64,000 nucleotides of DNA, taken from JAUIAI01 sp041396585 (GTDB taxonomy: Bacteria; Pseudomonadota; Gammaproteobacteria; Burkholderiales; Burkholderiaceae_E). Each line of letters opens with the position of its first letter. Within the stretch, counting starts at the first letter, position 1. Below the pieces are notes generated by a model. It saw only the letters and a list, made by a program, of their open reading frames with translations, had not been told where the DNA came from and searched no databases. Positions 52,889-62,515 of this stretch are shown in pieces. The position numbers were made by a program, and so were the translations under genes. The DNA is taken from the NCBI GenBank assembly GCA_041396585.1, contig JAWKYG010000007.1, forward strand, positions 198,791-262,790, read 5' to 3'.

Positions 52889-53836
52889 TTACTTCGACGT
52901 GGCCTCGAGCAGGCGTTTGGCGGCCGCACCGTCGTTCAGAACGTACTGAAGCAACGCCTCTCCGGCAATCACCTTGGGACCGCCGAAGCCCTTGTTGATG
53001 AACGCATTCACTTTGGTCGAGGAATCATTGACCACCTCGCCGATCGCCTTGCTCAGGGTGTTCGCAGCATCGGATGAGAGGCCGGCGGGCGCGACGAACA
53101 GGAACAGCGCACCGAAGGTGAAATCAACGCCGAGCTCTCGCGTTGTGGGCGCGTCGGGGGAAAGGGACAGACGCTCACTCTCGCCGGACACCAGGTTGAC
53201 AATCTCGCCTGCACGAACCGCCTTGCCCTGGATCCCGGCCCCCCAGCCGACGTCGATATCGCCCGCCACCAGGGCATCCAGAACCCCCTTACCCCCGTTG
53301 AGCATGACCGTGTTGAACTCGACCCCCTGCGACTTGCCCAGCAGGTAGGTGCCGTCGGCGAGCTTCGGACTCATGGCGCCGAACTTGATGGCCTTGCCAG
53401 TCTTGGCGGCTGCTGCAACATCGTTCCATGTCTTGTACGGGCTGTCCGAGCGCACCATCACACCCATCTGCGAGCCGGCGGTCGAGGTCAGATAGGTGAA
53501 GTCCTGCGCGCTATACCCGGCATTCTTGGCCGAGATCATGTTGTAGCCGAAGGTTTCCGTGACCGCGAGTCCGATCGCGGTGCCGTCCGCTGGCTGCCCC
53601 TTGAGCTTGCGCGCGAGATTGGCGCCACCCTTGCCCGTCACCTGCTGCGGGATGATCTTCCAACCATGGCGCTTCTCGAGTTCCTCCGCAATCAGGCGTG
53701 CCTGGGTGTCACCGCCGCCACCGGCGCCGAAGGCGATCATCATCGTGATCGGACCGGACGGCTGCCAGTCTGCGGCGTGAGACAACGGAGCGGTCATGGC
53801 CAGGCAGGCGGCCGTACCGATGGCGAATCGTTTCAT
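52889..53836 (-). CDS. tctC: Tripartite tricarboxylate transporter substrate-binding protein TctC
   Basis: 315 residues from ATG 53836, preceded by GAGGAGA. Signal peptide MKRFAIGTAACLAMTAPLSH cleaved at AADW. The Bug/TctC fold is shown by ITMMIAFGAGGGGDTQARLI, VTGKGGANLARKLKGQPADG, KTGKAIKFGAMSPKLADGTY, VMLNGGKGVLDALVAGDIDV and the C-terminal ALLQYVLNDGAAAKRLLE. It captures a carboxylate in the periplasm for TctAB. It is the first gene of the tctCBA-sulfatase run. A perfect inverted repeat lies 119 bases upstream. Confidence 0.95.
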   Translation of the reverse strand: MKRFAIGTAACLAMTAPLSHAADWQPSGPITMMIAFGAGGGGDTQARLIAEELEKRHGWKIIPQQVTGKGGANLARKLKGQPADGTAIGLAVTETFGYNMISAKNAGYSAQDFTYLTSTAGSQMGVMVRSDSPYKTWNDVAAAAKTGKAIKFGAMSPKLADGTYLLGKSQGVEFNTVMLNGGKGVLDALVAGDIDVGWGAGIQGKAVRAGEIVNLVSGESERLSLSPDAPTTRELGVDFTFGALFLFVAPAGLSSDAANTLSKAIGEVVNDSSTKVNAFINKGFGGPKVIAGEALLQYVLNDGAAAKRLLEATSK

Positions 53837-53954
53837 GTTCTGTCTCCTCGGGGATCGCGGTGCCGCAGCTTGGCACCAATGGCCGCTGGCGACCATGAAC
53901 GACATTCTGGCGCCCTCAAACCGATAGCGCAAATATTGATTCCCGATGCATTCC

Positions 53955-53970
53955 ATAAGACATTTCTTAT
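53955..53970. promoter_or_regulatory. ATAAGA-CATT-TCTTAT inverted repeat, candidate LysR operator
   Basis: A perfect 6+4+6 palindrome in an AT-rich patch between lysR and tctC, 119 bases before the tctC start. LysR-type regulators recognise interrupted dyads of this size in front of the genes they control, and a LysR gene is immediately upstream. Function is inferred from symmetry and position. Confidence 0.45.
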
Positions 53971-54028
53971 ATGTGAACGGCTTCGCGCCATGACCGATCT
54001 CGGAACCCGGCGAATGGTTCTCCAGATA

Positions 54029-54995
54029 TCAGTCGGTATCCAGATCATGCGACACGAAACGGTCCGCCACCAGCCGACCGTCGAGTCCGCCACTCGCGAC
54101 CAGCGCCCGCATCGTCTCGACCAGATTCTGGCGAACGAGACGAATCGCCCGGGTCATCGGCCGATCCGCGAGCCAGGCGATAGACAAGGTACGCCCGGGC
54201 ACCGGTCTGACCAGCCTGCGTGCCGCGATCCGTGAATCGTGGACGCCGACCATGGACCGGGGCAGCACCGCACAGCACAGGCCCGCCTCGACCAGCGAGC
54301 GGGTGATGTCGGGGCCATCGACCGTGAACCGGGTTCTCAACGAGACACCGGCACCGGCCGCCAATCCGTCGAGATACCGACGCAGATCGTGACCGCGGCT
54401 CGGCAGCGCCAGGGAAACCCGCTCGAGCATACGTACAGGCACAGGGTCGGGCAGCGATTCGAGCAGTTCAGGCACGCCGAGAAGCTGCAATCGCTCCGTA
54501 TAGATCGGCTGGCTCTGCAGGCCATCGACGTCTGACACGCTGGGAAGCAGGGCCAGATCCGCCTCACCGAGAGCAACAGCATGCGCTGGGCCCGCACCGC
54601 ATGGAAAGCGAGGTGCACGATCCAGTACGAGCGCCAGCGCGTACTCGGCCACCCGCATCAACAGGGCCGGAGCGACCACGCTCGCCAGCGACGCCGCCAG
54701 ACAGATGTTCACCGTGCCGACCGCATCGCCCGCCATCGGATCGCGGACATCGGCCGCGATCGTTCGGTTGCCGCTCGAGGCGCATCACGCCCAGCGCATC
54801 AACCGCTCGCCGGCTTCCGTCGAGCGCACCCGCGCTGCACATGTCGCTCGAGCAGGCGCACGTCGAGCTCTGCCTCGAGCTTGCTGCAGATGCTGACTGA
54901 GCGCCGGCTGAGCCGCGCCAGGGATACCGGGCCGCGCGGGTCACGCTGCCGGCTTCGGCGATGGCCAGAAAGTAGCGCAGCCGGCGCGGCGTCAT
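54029..54995 (-). pseudogene. LysR-family regulator, frameshifted
   Basis: N-terminal winged helix MTPRRLRYFLAIAEAGSVTR, AA in one frame; from about 54935 the helix-turn-helix is scattered over frames (fragments of the type QPALSQ and RSTEAGERLMRW). The effector domain is intact in a third frame from about 54736: GTVNICLAASLASVVAPALL, GEADLALLPSVSDVDGLQSQ, PIYTERLQLLGVPELL, TVDGPDITRSLVEAGLCCAV and LPRSM. The repaired length is about 320 residues, normal for LysR. It probably controls the downstream tctCBA-sulfatase genes. At least two indels. Confidence 0.75.
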
Positions 54996-55046
54996 CGGCG
55001 CATCAGCCGAGACCAGCCACAAGGGATGCCAGACTGAACGACGCGA

Positions 55047-56580
55047 TCACCGCAACAGCAGAATCGCCCCGGGGTTCGCGGGTCATAGATCAGAGGATCA
55101 TCATGCATCTGGCCACGCACGGTATCGAGCCAGGCGCGTGACTGCCACGAGGCTTGGCGCGATCAGCGCGAACCAGAGCGCCTCAGGCAACGCATGGCGT
55201 TGCACCATCCAGGCTGCGTACATAGAGGGCCAGCGCAGAGTACGGCGGCGATGCCGGCCGCGATCCCGTGGGGATCAGCATGCTCAGGTCTTCGAGCCAG
55301 TAACCACGCCCTGGCATCCGGTGAGTTCGCCACGCTCACGACGGATCACCAGCTCCCGCAACGCTTCATCAGCGCCAGGCCGAAGAAGAAGAACATCGAA
55401 GCTCGGCAGCCAGGCTGGGCGCAGCAGCCGCCTGTTTCCGACCAGGATACGCACCGTGTACGGGCTGGCGAGGAAGATCACGTCGATCGACCGCCGAAGA
55501 ATACGGAGTATGAGAACGTACCCACCAGATAGGCAACACCAGAGCCACCACCACGGACGCCTTTACCCGAAGCCGCGCACGACAGCCAGGCCGGCCACCA
55601 CCGCCTTCAGACTCAGCAGCGCAGCGAGCACCACCAGATCGCCGGTGACCGGGCGCCGGGCGGCGCGCCAGCGAACGGGTCGCAGGCGCTTCACGCGGAT
55701 GACGACGGTCCGACTGCATGTCCAGCAGGTCGTTGACCGGGTAGCCCGCCGATGCGGCCAGCGACATCGCGAGCGCGGCCATCACCGCATTCGCATGAGC
55801 GCGGCCAGATCGGTAACCGGGAAGCTGGTGAAGAAAGGGCACCAGGGCCAGCAGATTCTTGAGCCAGTGAACCGGCCTCAGCGCAGCGATCCAGTGGCGC
55901 CATCGGTGCTCATCGACATCCTGTGCCACGCAGCTCGCCCTGCCCGGGCACCGCGCGCCACATGGCTCATATGTGCAGTGGCCGCGAGCAAGGCGCCGCT
56001 CAGCCCGGCAACGTAGGCGTGCCAGACGCATGCATCACCGGCAGGTCGCCAGGCTGTCCCCGCAATAGTCGAACGCCTGCCCGGCCGACAGGCCGCGGAT
56101 CGCGTCGAGCTTGGATTCACCGCGGTTGTAGTAGGCGCCGCGGTCCCGGAAGGCGATCACGTCATCGAAAATGCCCAGGTGCGCGGCGACGCGCTAACGC
56201 GTGGGGTCTGTCGGCTGCGGTAATCTGGCACCGGCAAGCCTCAGGTACGCCGCCGCAGCCAGTCGATGAACCAGCGCCGGTACGGCAGCGCCTGCGGATC
56301 CACCGGACCGATGCGACCCAGCGCCCGCTTCAGTGCCGCCCTGCCCCAGACCAGCGCGAACACCGCGCGCAGCGCCTGCAATGGCGCTCGCCGCAAGGCC
56401 GCGGCCAGGCTTTCCCACAACGCTTCCAGAGCGGATCAGCGTGCGATCCATACCGACGAACAGGATCGGCTCATCCGCCAGCGCAGCGCCGGCACGAACC
56501 AAACCGAGGTCGAAGCCGCAGGCACCCTGCCTGTGGTGCCGGTTCCTCGTCGATCGCGCGCATCCCCGTTCATTCCGCAT
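55047..56580 (-). pseudogene. UbiA-family prenyltransferase with N-terminal HAD domain, heavily frameshifted
   Basis: Pieces in order on one strand: EPILFVGMDRTLIRS (degraded HAD motif; FVDMDGTLIRSD expected); DRGAYYNRGESKLDAIRGLS and QAFDYCGDS (C-terminal HAD motif); HWIAALRPVHWLKNLLALVP, FLHQL (start of UbiA); AALAMSLAASAGYPVNDLLD, MQSDRRHPRE (the Asp-rich motif); VVALVLPIWWVRS; SPYTVRILVG; WLDTVRGQMHDDPLIYDPRT (C-terminal helix). The order and spacing fit one protein of about 500 residues in which a HAD phosphatase-like domain is fused to a membrane prenyltransferase. At least eight indels, plus loss of the first HAD aspartate. Whether a real pseudogene or poor sequence cannot be decided here. 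Confidence 0.62.
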
Positions 56581-56793
56581 TGATAAAGTGATTGCCCGGC
56601 GCTGACAAGCACCGCTTCGATCCATCTGAATCCATACGACGACATGTTCGCCTGGGCGCGGCCATCCGATGACGCGGCAGCCAATGCATCGGCCGGGTGC
56701 GAATCCGTGCCCCGGGCGACCGGTCCCCTGCCGGGGACCACTTGTCCTGTGGTTTGTTCAAAACACCGTCGTCGAAGGCCGTAATCGCCAGCC

Positions 56794-58444
56794 ATGCCCG
56801 CCATTCGGTCCGCCTGTCCCCGAGTTCAGAAGACCTTCCCGCCAACGTCGCCAGGCGATGCTCCGACTACTCGCGCAGGCACGGGCTGCAGTCGCCGAGG
56901 CGGCGCAACGCTCGGCTCGCGCGGCGCCGCGCTTCGACAAACGCAGGCAGCTGCTGCCACGTGAACGACTTGCCCGGTTGCTCGACCCCGGTGCCCCCTG
57001 GCTGGAACTTTCCCCGCTGGCCGGCTATGGCCGGCCGACCGACAAGCGCGAGGGCATGGCCGCGGGTGCGGGCGTGATCACCAGGATCGGCTTCGTGTCG
57101 GGCGTGCGCTGCGTGATCAATGTGAGCGACATAGCAGCGGTATCGATGCCGGCGCGATCCAGCCGATGGGTCAAGGAGAAGATCCTGCGTGGCCAGGACA
57201 TCGCGCTCGAGAACAAGATGCCTACATCCAGTTGATCGAGGTCCGCGGGAGCCAATTTTGCTCGCCTATAAGGTCGAGGGCTTCATCGAGGGCAGGCGCA
57301 TCTTCTGTAACCTGGCCGGCTCATGCGGCCGGCTGCCAGTGATTGCCGTGGTGCACGGTTCTTCGACCGCCGGTGGCGCCTATATGCCGGAGCTCTCAGA
57401 CCACGTCATCATGGTGCGCAGCCGTGCCGGCCTTTCTGGCCGGCCCACCGCTGCTGAAAGCCGCCACCGGCAAGTTGCGACCGATGAGGAACTCGGCGGC
57501 GCGCTGATGCACTGCCGCATCTCGGGTTTGGGCGAGTATCTCGCCGGCAGTGGTGCGCACGGCCTGGCAATCGCCCGCGAGCTGGTGGAGGAAACTACGC
57601 TGGACGCCCCAGGGTCGGTGATGCGCCAGCGGCTGCGCTTGCCGTGGACGATCCACTCGCGCCCCGTTACCCGGCCGACGAACTGGCCGGCGTGATGCCC
57701 GTCGATCTCCGTGAACCGATCGATATGCGCGAGATCATCGCGCGCCTGGTCGATCATTCCGAGTTCCTCGAATCGGCAGCCGACCCGCGATTACAGACCG
57801 TCTGCGGCCTGGCGGCCATACACGCGATGCCGGTGGGCATCATCACGAACAACACGGCCCACGATCGACACTGCCGGCGCGACCAGGGCGACCCACTTCA
57901 TTCAAAGCTGCTGCCAGACCAACTACGCCGCATTGCTCTATCTGCAGAACACCACCGGATACCTGGTGGGCACAGCCTGGAACAGAACGGAATGATTGAT
58001 CAAACACGGCTCGAAGATGATCCGAGCGGATGTCCAATGCCAATGTGCCGTCGATCACGATCACTGCGGCGCCTCTTATAGCGCCGGAAACTATAATGTG
58101 CGGGCGCGCCTTCGGCGCCCGCTTCGTCTTTCCTGGCCCAATGCGCGCACTGCGGTCGCTGGGTGGCGAGCGAGAACGGCCCTGACCATGCGCATCGTTG
58201 CCGGAGCCGGCGCGGCACGCAAGGGTGAGCAGGCCGACAAGGCGCAGCTGGACGCGGTTTCGGCGCGCATCGTCGAGAACTTCGAATCGCAGGCGGGTGC
58301 CATGCACGCAGCGCGCTGATGCTCGATGACGGCATCATCGATCCGCGCGATACCCGGCGCGTGCTGGCGTTCGCGCTGCAGACCTGCCGCGAAGCGCAGG
58401 CGCGCGATATCCGGCCGATACAGTTCGGCGTCGCGCGCCCTTAA
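56794..58444 (+). pseudogene. Acyl-CoA carboxylase beta (carboxyltransferase) subunit, heavily frameshifted
   Basis: Fragments in correct order reconstruct a protein of about 550 residues of the methylcrotonyl/geranyl/propionyl-CoA carboxylase beta family. MPAIRS is followed by FDKRRQLLPRERLARLLDPG, APWLELSPLAGYG, VSGVRCVINVSD, KILRGQDIALENKMP, LLAYKVEGFIEGRRIFCNLA, VIAVVHGSSTAGGAYMPELS, DEELGGALMHCRISGLGEYL, PVDLREPIDMREIIARLVDH, AALLYLQNTTGYLVGTA-like and ALTMRIVAGAGAARKGEQ. Around 57220-57260 one C is missing, one G is doubled and a TTT is TTTT; undoing these gives LENKMPYIQLIESAGANLLA. So the breaks are homopolymer indels. It partners the biotin subunit encoded at 59661. Confidence 0.75.
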
Positions 58445-58524
58445 TCTGAAGTCCGCATCATTCAGTCGGGCAGCTCGCGCCGGGATGACCGACTGCCGCC
58501 GCGGCAGATCAGGGAACATCGAGG

Positions 58525-59671
58525 ATGTTCACGAACCACCGCCAGATGTAGGACCGCACCTGATCCGGTACATCGACAAGGAGATCAATCCCCACGTCGA
58601 TGAATGGGAACGCGCCAGCATCTTCCCGGCCCACCCGAGGTGTTTCGCGGCCTGGGCAAACTCCAGGCTGCTCAGGCTCACCAAGCTGGAGCAGTTCGGC
58701 GGGGCCAGGCTCGACATTCCTGCCGGTCGCCATGGGAGAGCACTCGGGCACATCCACTGCGGCGGCGTCCCGATGGCCATCGGCGTGCAAACCGACATGG
58801 CCACGCCGGCGCTGGCGCGCTTCGGCTCGGACGAATTGCGCGAGCAGTTCCTGCGGCCTTCGATCACGGGCGAGTATGTCGCCCTGGCTGGGCGTCTCGG
58901 AGGTTAGCGCCGGTTCGGATGTGTCATCCATCAAGACCACCGCCGCAAGGATGGCGACGACTATGTGATCCGCGGAGGAAGATGTGGACCACCAACGGCA
59001 CGCAGGCCGACTGGATCTGCCTGCTGGCCAACACCGGCGAGGGTAATGCGCATCGCAACAAGAGCCTGATCTGCGTGCCCATGAACGAGCCCGGAGTGCA
59101 GGTGGCGAAGAAGTTGCGCAAGGCCGGCATGCACTCTTCGGACACGGCGCAGTTGTTCTTTGACGATGTCCGGGTGCCGCAACGCTACCGTATTGGCGAA
59201 GAAGGCATGGGCTTCGTCTATCAGATGATGCAGTTCCAGGAGGAACGCCTGTGGGCGGCCTCGCGCTGGACCGCCGGCGAACGCATCATCAATGACACCA
59301 TCAACTATCTGCGTGACCGTGAGGCCTTCGGTCGCCCGCTGCTGGATAACCAGGTCATTCACTACAAGCTGGCCGAGTTGCGAACCGAACTCGAGGCGGT
59401 TCGCGCGATGACCTATCGCGCCACCCAGCTCTATGTCGCGGGCGAAGATGTCACCCAGCTGGCATCCATGTGCAAGCTCAAGGCGGCGCGGGTCGCACGC
59501 GAGATCGCCGACTGGTGCGTGCAGTTCTGGGGAGGCATGGGCTATATCGAGGAAACCCACGTCAATCGCTTCTGGCGAGACACCCGGCTCGGTTCGATCG
59601 GCGGCGGCGCCGACGAGATCATGATGGGTATCATCGCCAAGACCATGGGGATCCTGCCTCGTGGACGCTGA
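58525..59671 (+). CDS. Acyl-CoA dehydrogenase (N-terminal third frameshifted)
   Basis: Flavoprotein dehydrogenase of about 385 residues. Residues up to about 150 are split among frames: LIRYIDKEINPHVDEWERAS, IFPAH, LTKLEQFGGARLD, GVPMAIGVQTDMATPALARF, GSDELREQFLRPSITGEYV, then LGVSEVSAGSDVSSIKTTA. From 58975 on the frame is clean: MWTTNGTQADWICLLANTGE, MHSSDTAQLFFDDVRVPQRY, FQEERLWAASRWTAGERIIN, CVQFWGGMGYIEETHVNRFW and GSIGGGADEIMMGIIAKTMG. The context of a biotin-dependent carboxylase suggests a branched acyl-CoA (isovaleryl-CoA in leucine breakdown, or citronellyl-CoA in terpene breakdown). Its end overlaps the carboxylase alpha start by 11 bases. Confidence 0.85.
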
Positions 59672-61649
59672 CCGTTTCCGGCCGTTTCGACGCCTGCTCA
59701 TCGCCAATCGCGGCGAGATCGCCTGTCGCATCATCTCGGCCGCCCGATCGCTTGGCCTGCACACGATCGCGGTCTACTCCGAAGCCGACCGTCATGCGCG
59801 CCATGTGGCACTTGCCGACGAGGCCCATGAACTGGGCCCGCCGCAGCCCGGCGCCAGCTATCTGAATCTCGACGCGCTGATGGCTCTGGCCAGGCGCACG
59901 GGCGCCGAGGCGCTGCACCCGGGCTATGGCTTTCTGTCCGAGGACCCGCGACTGCCCGAGGCCTGTGCGGCGAACGGCCTGGTGTTCGTCGGCCCGGATG
60001 CCCATGCCATGCGCGCTTTGGGCAACAAGGCCGCAGCCAAGCAGGTGGCCCGTGCGGCCGGCGTGCCCTGCCTGGGCGAGCCGGTGCCGGGCGAAGACGC
60101 CGGCGACGATGCATCGCTGGCCGCGATGGCCGCGCGCATCGGCTACCCGATCATGATCAAGGCCGCAGCCGGCGGCGGTGGCCGCGGCATGCGCCGGGTC
60201 GATGCCGCAAGCGGACTGGCCGACGCGATCGCGGATGCCCGGGCCGAGGCGCTGGCCGGGTTCGGCAGCGATCAGCTGCTGATCGAGCCGTGGATCACCG
60301 AGGCCCGCCATGTCGAGGTCCAGATCCTGGCCGACGGACACGGTCATATCCTGCATCTGGGCGAGCGCGACTGTTCCACCCAGCGACGTCACCAGAAGAT
60401 TCTCGAGGAAGCGCCGGCCCCCGGTGTCGATGATGCGCTGCGCGCGCGCATGGGTGCAGCGGCAGTCGCGCTAGCCGAGGCGGTCGGATATGTCGGCGCC
60501 GGCACCGTCGAATTCCTGCTGCACGGCGACGGCCGCTTCCATTTCCTCGAGATGAACACCCGCCTGCAGGTCGAGCACTCGGTCACCGAGGCGATCACCG
60601 GCATCGACCTGGTCCAATGGCAGCTGCGCATCGCGGGCGGCGAGCCGCTCGGGTTCACGCAGGACGATGTCCGCTTCAGCGGCCAAGCGATCGAGGCACG
60701 GCTGTGCGCCGAAGATCCGGCGCAGGATTTTCTGCCGGCCAGCGGGCCGGTGGCCGCCTGGTCCTTTCCCCGCCTGCCCGGTCTGCGCATCGATCACGGC
60801 CTTGCGCAGCCGGCCGAGGTCAGCCCGTTCTACGACTCCATGATCGCCAAGCTGATCTGCCATGGCCCGACGCGGGACATCGCCCGCGCGCGGCTGGTGG
60901 GCGCATTGTGCGAGACGGTGCTGCACGGGCCGGCCACCAACCGGGCCTTCCTGATCAAGGCGCTCGATCATCCGGGGTTTGCGGGCGGACGGCTAAGTAC
61001 GCAATGGCTGGCAGGTGCCCTGGACGAACTTCGCGACACCGGAACCGACCTCCGTAGCTGGGCGGTCGCGGCTGCGCTATGGATCGACGATATCTCGAGC
61101 GGCCATGGGGTGATGGCAGGCCTCGCTCCCACCGCATCGCCCGGCGCGCGCCTGGACCTGCAATGCGCGGATCGACGCGCTATCGTCGCGGTCCGATGGC
61201 AGGCAGGCCCGGGCATGGGTCGATCGGCCGACGTGAGGATTGGCGAGGCCGAACACAGGGTGCGCTGGCAACATGGTGGCGGCCACATCGAGGTCGACGA
61301 TCACATGATGCTGGCACGGTTCACGCGCAGGCAAACGCAGGCCTGGTTGTCGCTCGACGGGCTCGAGGCCCATTTCATCATGCATGACGGCCGCGCCGGC
61401 GCCGGTGTGCTGGCCGGTGCGGATGGTTCGATCACGGCGCCGATGCACGGCCGCGTCGCCAGCATGATGGTCGCCGTCGGTGACCGCGTCGAGCCCGAGC
61501 AGTTGCTGCTCACGATCGAGGCGATGAAGATCGCTCATCGGGTGCAAGCCCCGGTGGCCGGCACCGTGACGGAGATCCTGGCCCTGCCCGATGATCAGGT
61601 CACGCCCGGCGCGTTGCTGATCCGCATCGAGCCACAGGCACCGGCATGA
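59661..61649 (+). CDS. Acyl-CoA carboxylase alpha subunit (biotin carboxylase + BCCP)
   Basis: 662 residues. A GTG start overlaps the dehydrogenase stop. The biotin carboxylase domain has RRLLIANRGEIACRIISAAR, LHPGYGFLSEDPRLPEACAA, the ATP-grasp glycine loop MIKAAAGGGGRGMRRVD, LHLGERDCSTQRRHQKILEE, and FHFLEMNTRLQVEHSVTEAI. A variable linker follows. The C-terminal biotinyl domain has SITAPMHGRVASMMVAVGDR and the acceptor Lys623 in TIEAMKIAHRV. It carboxylates biotin and passes CO2 to the beta subunit encoded upstream. Methylcrotonyl-, geranyl- and propionyl-CoA types cannot be separated by eye. Confidence 0.93.
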   Translation: MDADRFRPFRRLLIANRGEIACRIISAARSLGLHTIAVYSEADRHARHVALADEAHELGPPQPGASYLNLDALMALARRTGAEALHPGYGFLSEDPRLPEACAANGLVFVGPDAHAMRALGNKAAAKQVARAAGVPCLGEPVPGEDAGDDASLAAMAARIGYPIMIKAAAGGGGRGMRRVDAASGLADAIADARAEALAGFGSDQLLIEPWITEARHVEVQILADGHGHILHLGERDCSTQRRHQKILEEAPAPGVDDALRARMGAAAVALAEAVGYVGAGTVEFLLHGDGRFHFLEMNTRLQVEHSVTEAITGIDLVQWQLRIAGGEPLGFTQDDVRFSGQAIEARLCAEDPAQDFLPASGPVAAWSFPRLPGLRIDHGLAQPAEVSPFYDSMIAKLICHGPTRDIARARLVGALCETVLHGPATNRAFLIKALDHPGFAGGRLSTQWLAGALDELRDTGTDLRSWAVAAALWIDDISSGHGVMAGLAPTASPGARLDLQCADRRAIVAVRWQAGPGMGRSADVRIGEAEHRVRWQHGGGHIEVDDHMMLARFTRRQTQAWLSLDGLEAHFIMHDGRAGAGVLAGADGSITAPMHGRVASMMVAVGDRVEPEQLLLTIEAMKIAHRVQAPVAGTVTEILALPDDQVTPGALLIRIEPQAPA

Positions 61650-61732
61650 GCCACGCAGACACCGCGCGCGGCCATCATCAATCGTGAATCCGTCGGACAA
61701 TCCATCTCATACGCTTTTGCAGAGGAAAACCC

Positions 61733-62515
61733 TTGAGCAGCCCCGTTCTCTACGAGACCGCCGATGCGGTCGCCACGATCACCTTGAATCGCCCGGACAG
61801 CCTGAATGCGCTGTCGAGCGAGTTGATGACCGCACTGCGTCTTCATGTCGAGGCGGCCGAGCATGACAGCGCCGTGCGCGCGGTGCTGATCACCGGTGCC
61901 GGGCGTGGATTCAGCTCTGGTGCCGATCTCGCCGAGGCGGCCAATCGCCCGAGCGACCGAGATTCCGGCCAGACCCTGCGCGAGCGCTATCACCCGGTCA
62001 TCCTGGCCCTGCGGCGGATGCAGAAACCGGTGATCAGCGCGGTCAACGGCGTGGCCGCAGGTGCCGGCATGAGTCTCGCGCTGTCGGCCGACATCGTGCT
62101 GGCGGCCAGGAGTGCATCCTTCCTGCAGGCCTTCGCCAGGATCGGCCTGGTGCCCGATGCCGGCAGCACCTGGCTGCTGGATCGCTATGCGGGCAGCATG
62201 CGCGCCCGTGCACTGGCCATGCTGGCCGAACGCATTGCGGCTGAGCAGGCGCGCGAGTTCGGTCTGGTCTGGGAGGTGTACGACGACGAGGCGCTGATGC
62301 CGGCGGCGCATGAATTGGCCCTGCGGATGGCGGCCATGCCCACGCGTGCGCTCGGCCTGATCAAACAGACGCTCGATGCCGCTGCGGTCAATCCGCTCGC
62401 GCAACAGCTCGAGATCGAGGCAGACAATCAGGTACGCGCCCAGAAGGGAGAAGACTTCAAGGAGGGCGTACGCGCCTTTCTCGAAAAGCGGCAAGCCAGG
62501 TTCACCGGCAAATGA
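61733..62515 (+). CDS. Enoyl-CoA hydratase/isomerase (crotonase family)
   Basis: 260 residues; TTG start with AGAGG upstream. Oxyanion-hole segments are LITGAGRGFSSGADLAEAAN and VNGVAAGAGMSLALSADIVL. The region LVPDAGSTWLLDRYAGSMRA has Asp where classical hydratases carry their second glutamate, a pattern seen in PaaG-like isomerases and some hydratases of branched acyl-CoAs. Residues near the end (ALGLIKQTLD, QLEIEADNQVRAQKGEDFKE) are typical. It overlaps the thioesterase gene by 4 bases (ATGA). Confidence 0.9.
   Translation: MSSPVLYETADAVATITLNRPDSLNALSSELMTALRLHVEAAEHDSAVRAVLITGAGRGFSSGADLAEAANRPSDRDSGQTLRERYHPVILALRRMQKPVISAVNGVAAGAGMSLALSADIVLAARSASFLQAFARIGLVPDAGSTWLLDRYAGSMRARALAMLAERIAAEQAREFGLVWEVYDDEALMPAAHELALRMAAMPTRALGLIKQTLDAAAVNPLAQQLEIEADNQVRAQKGEDFKEGVRAFLEKRQARFTGK

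Noticed and set aside
58086..58100. TATAAT-like box near 58094
   Set aside because: It falls inside the reconstructed carboxylase beta coding sequence, in the segment coding for its conserved C-terminal region.
47676..58980. A genomic island inserted at tRNA-Arg(CCT)
   Set aside because: The region after the tRNA is rich in broken genes, but no integrase, no mobility gene and no repeated tRNA 3' end was found, and the genes are ordinary proteobacterial metabolism.
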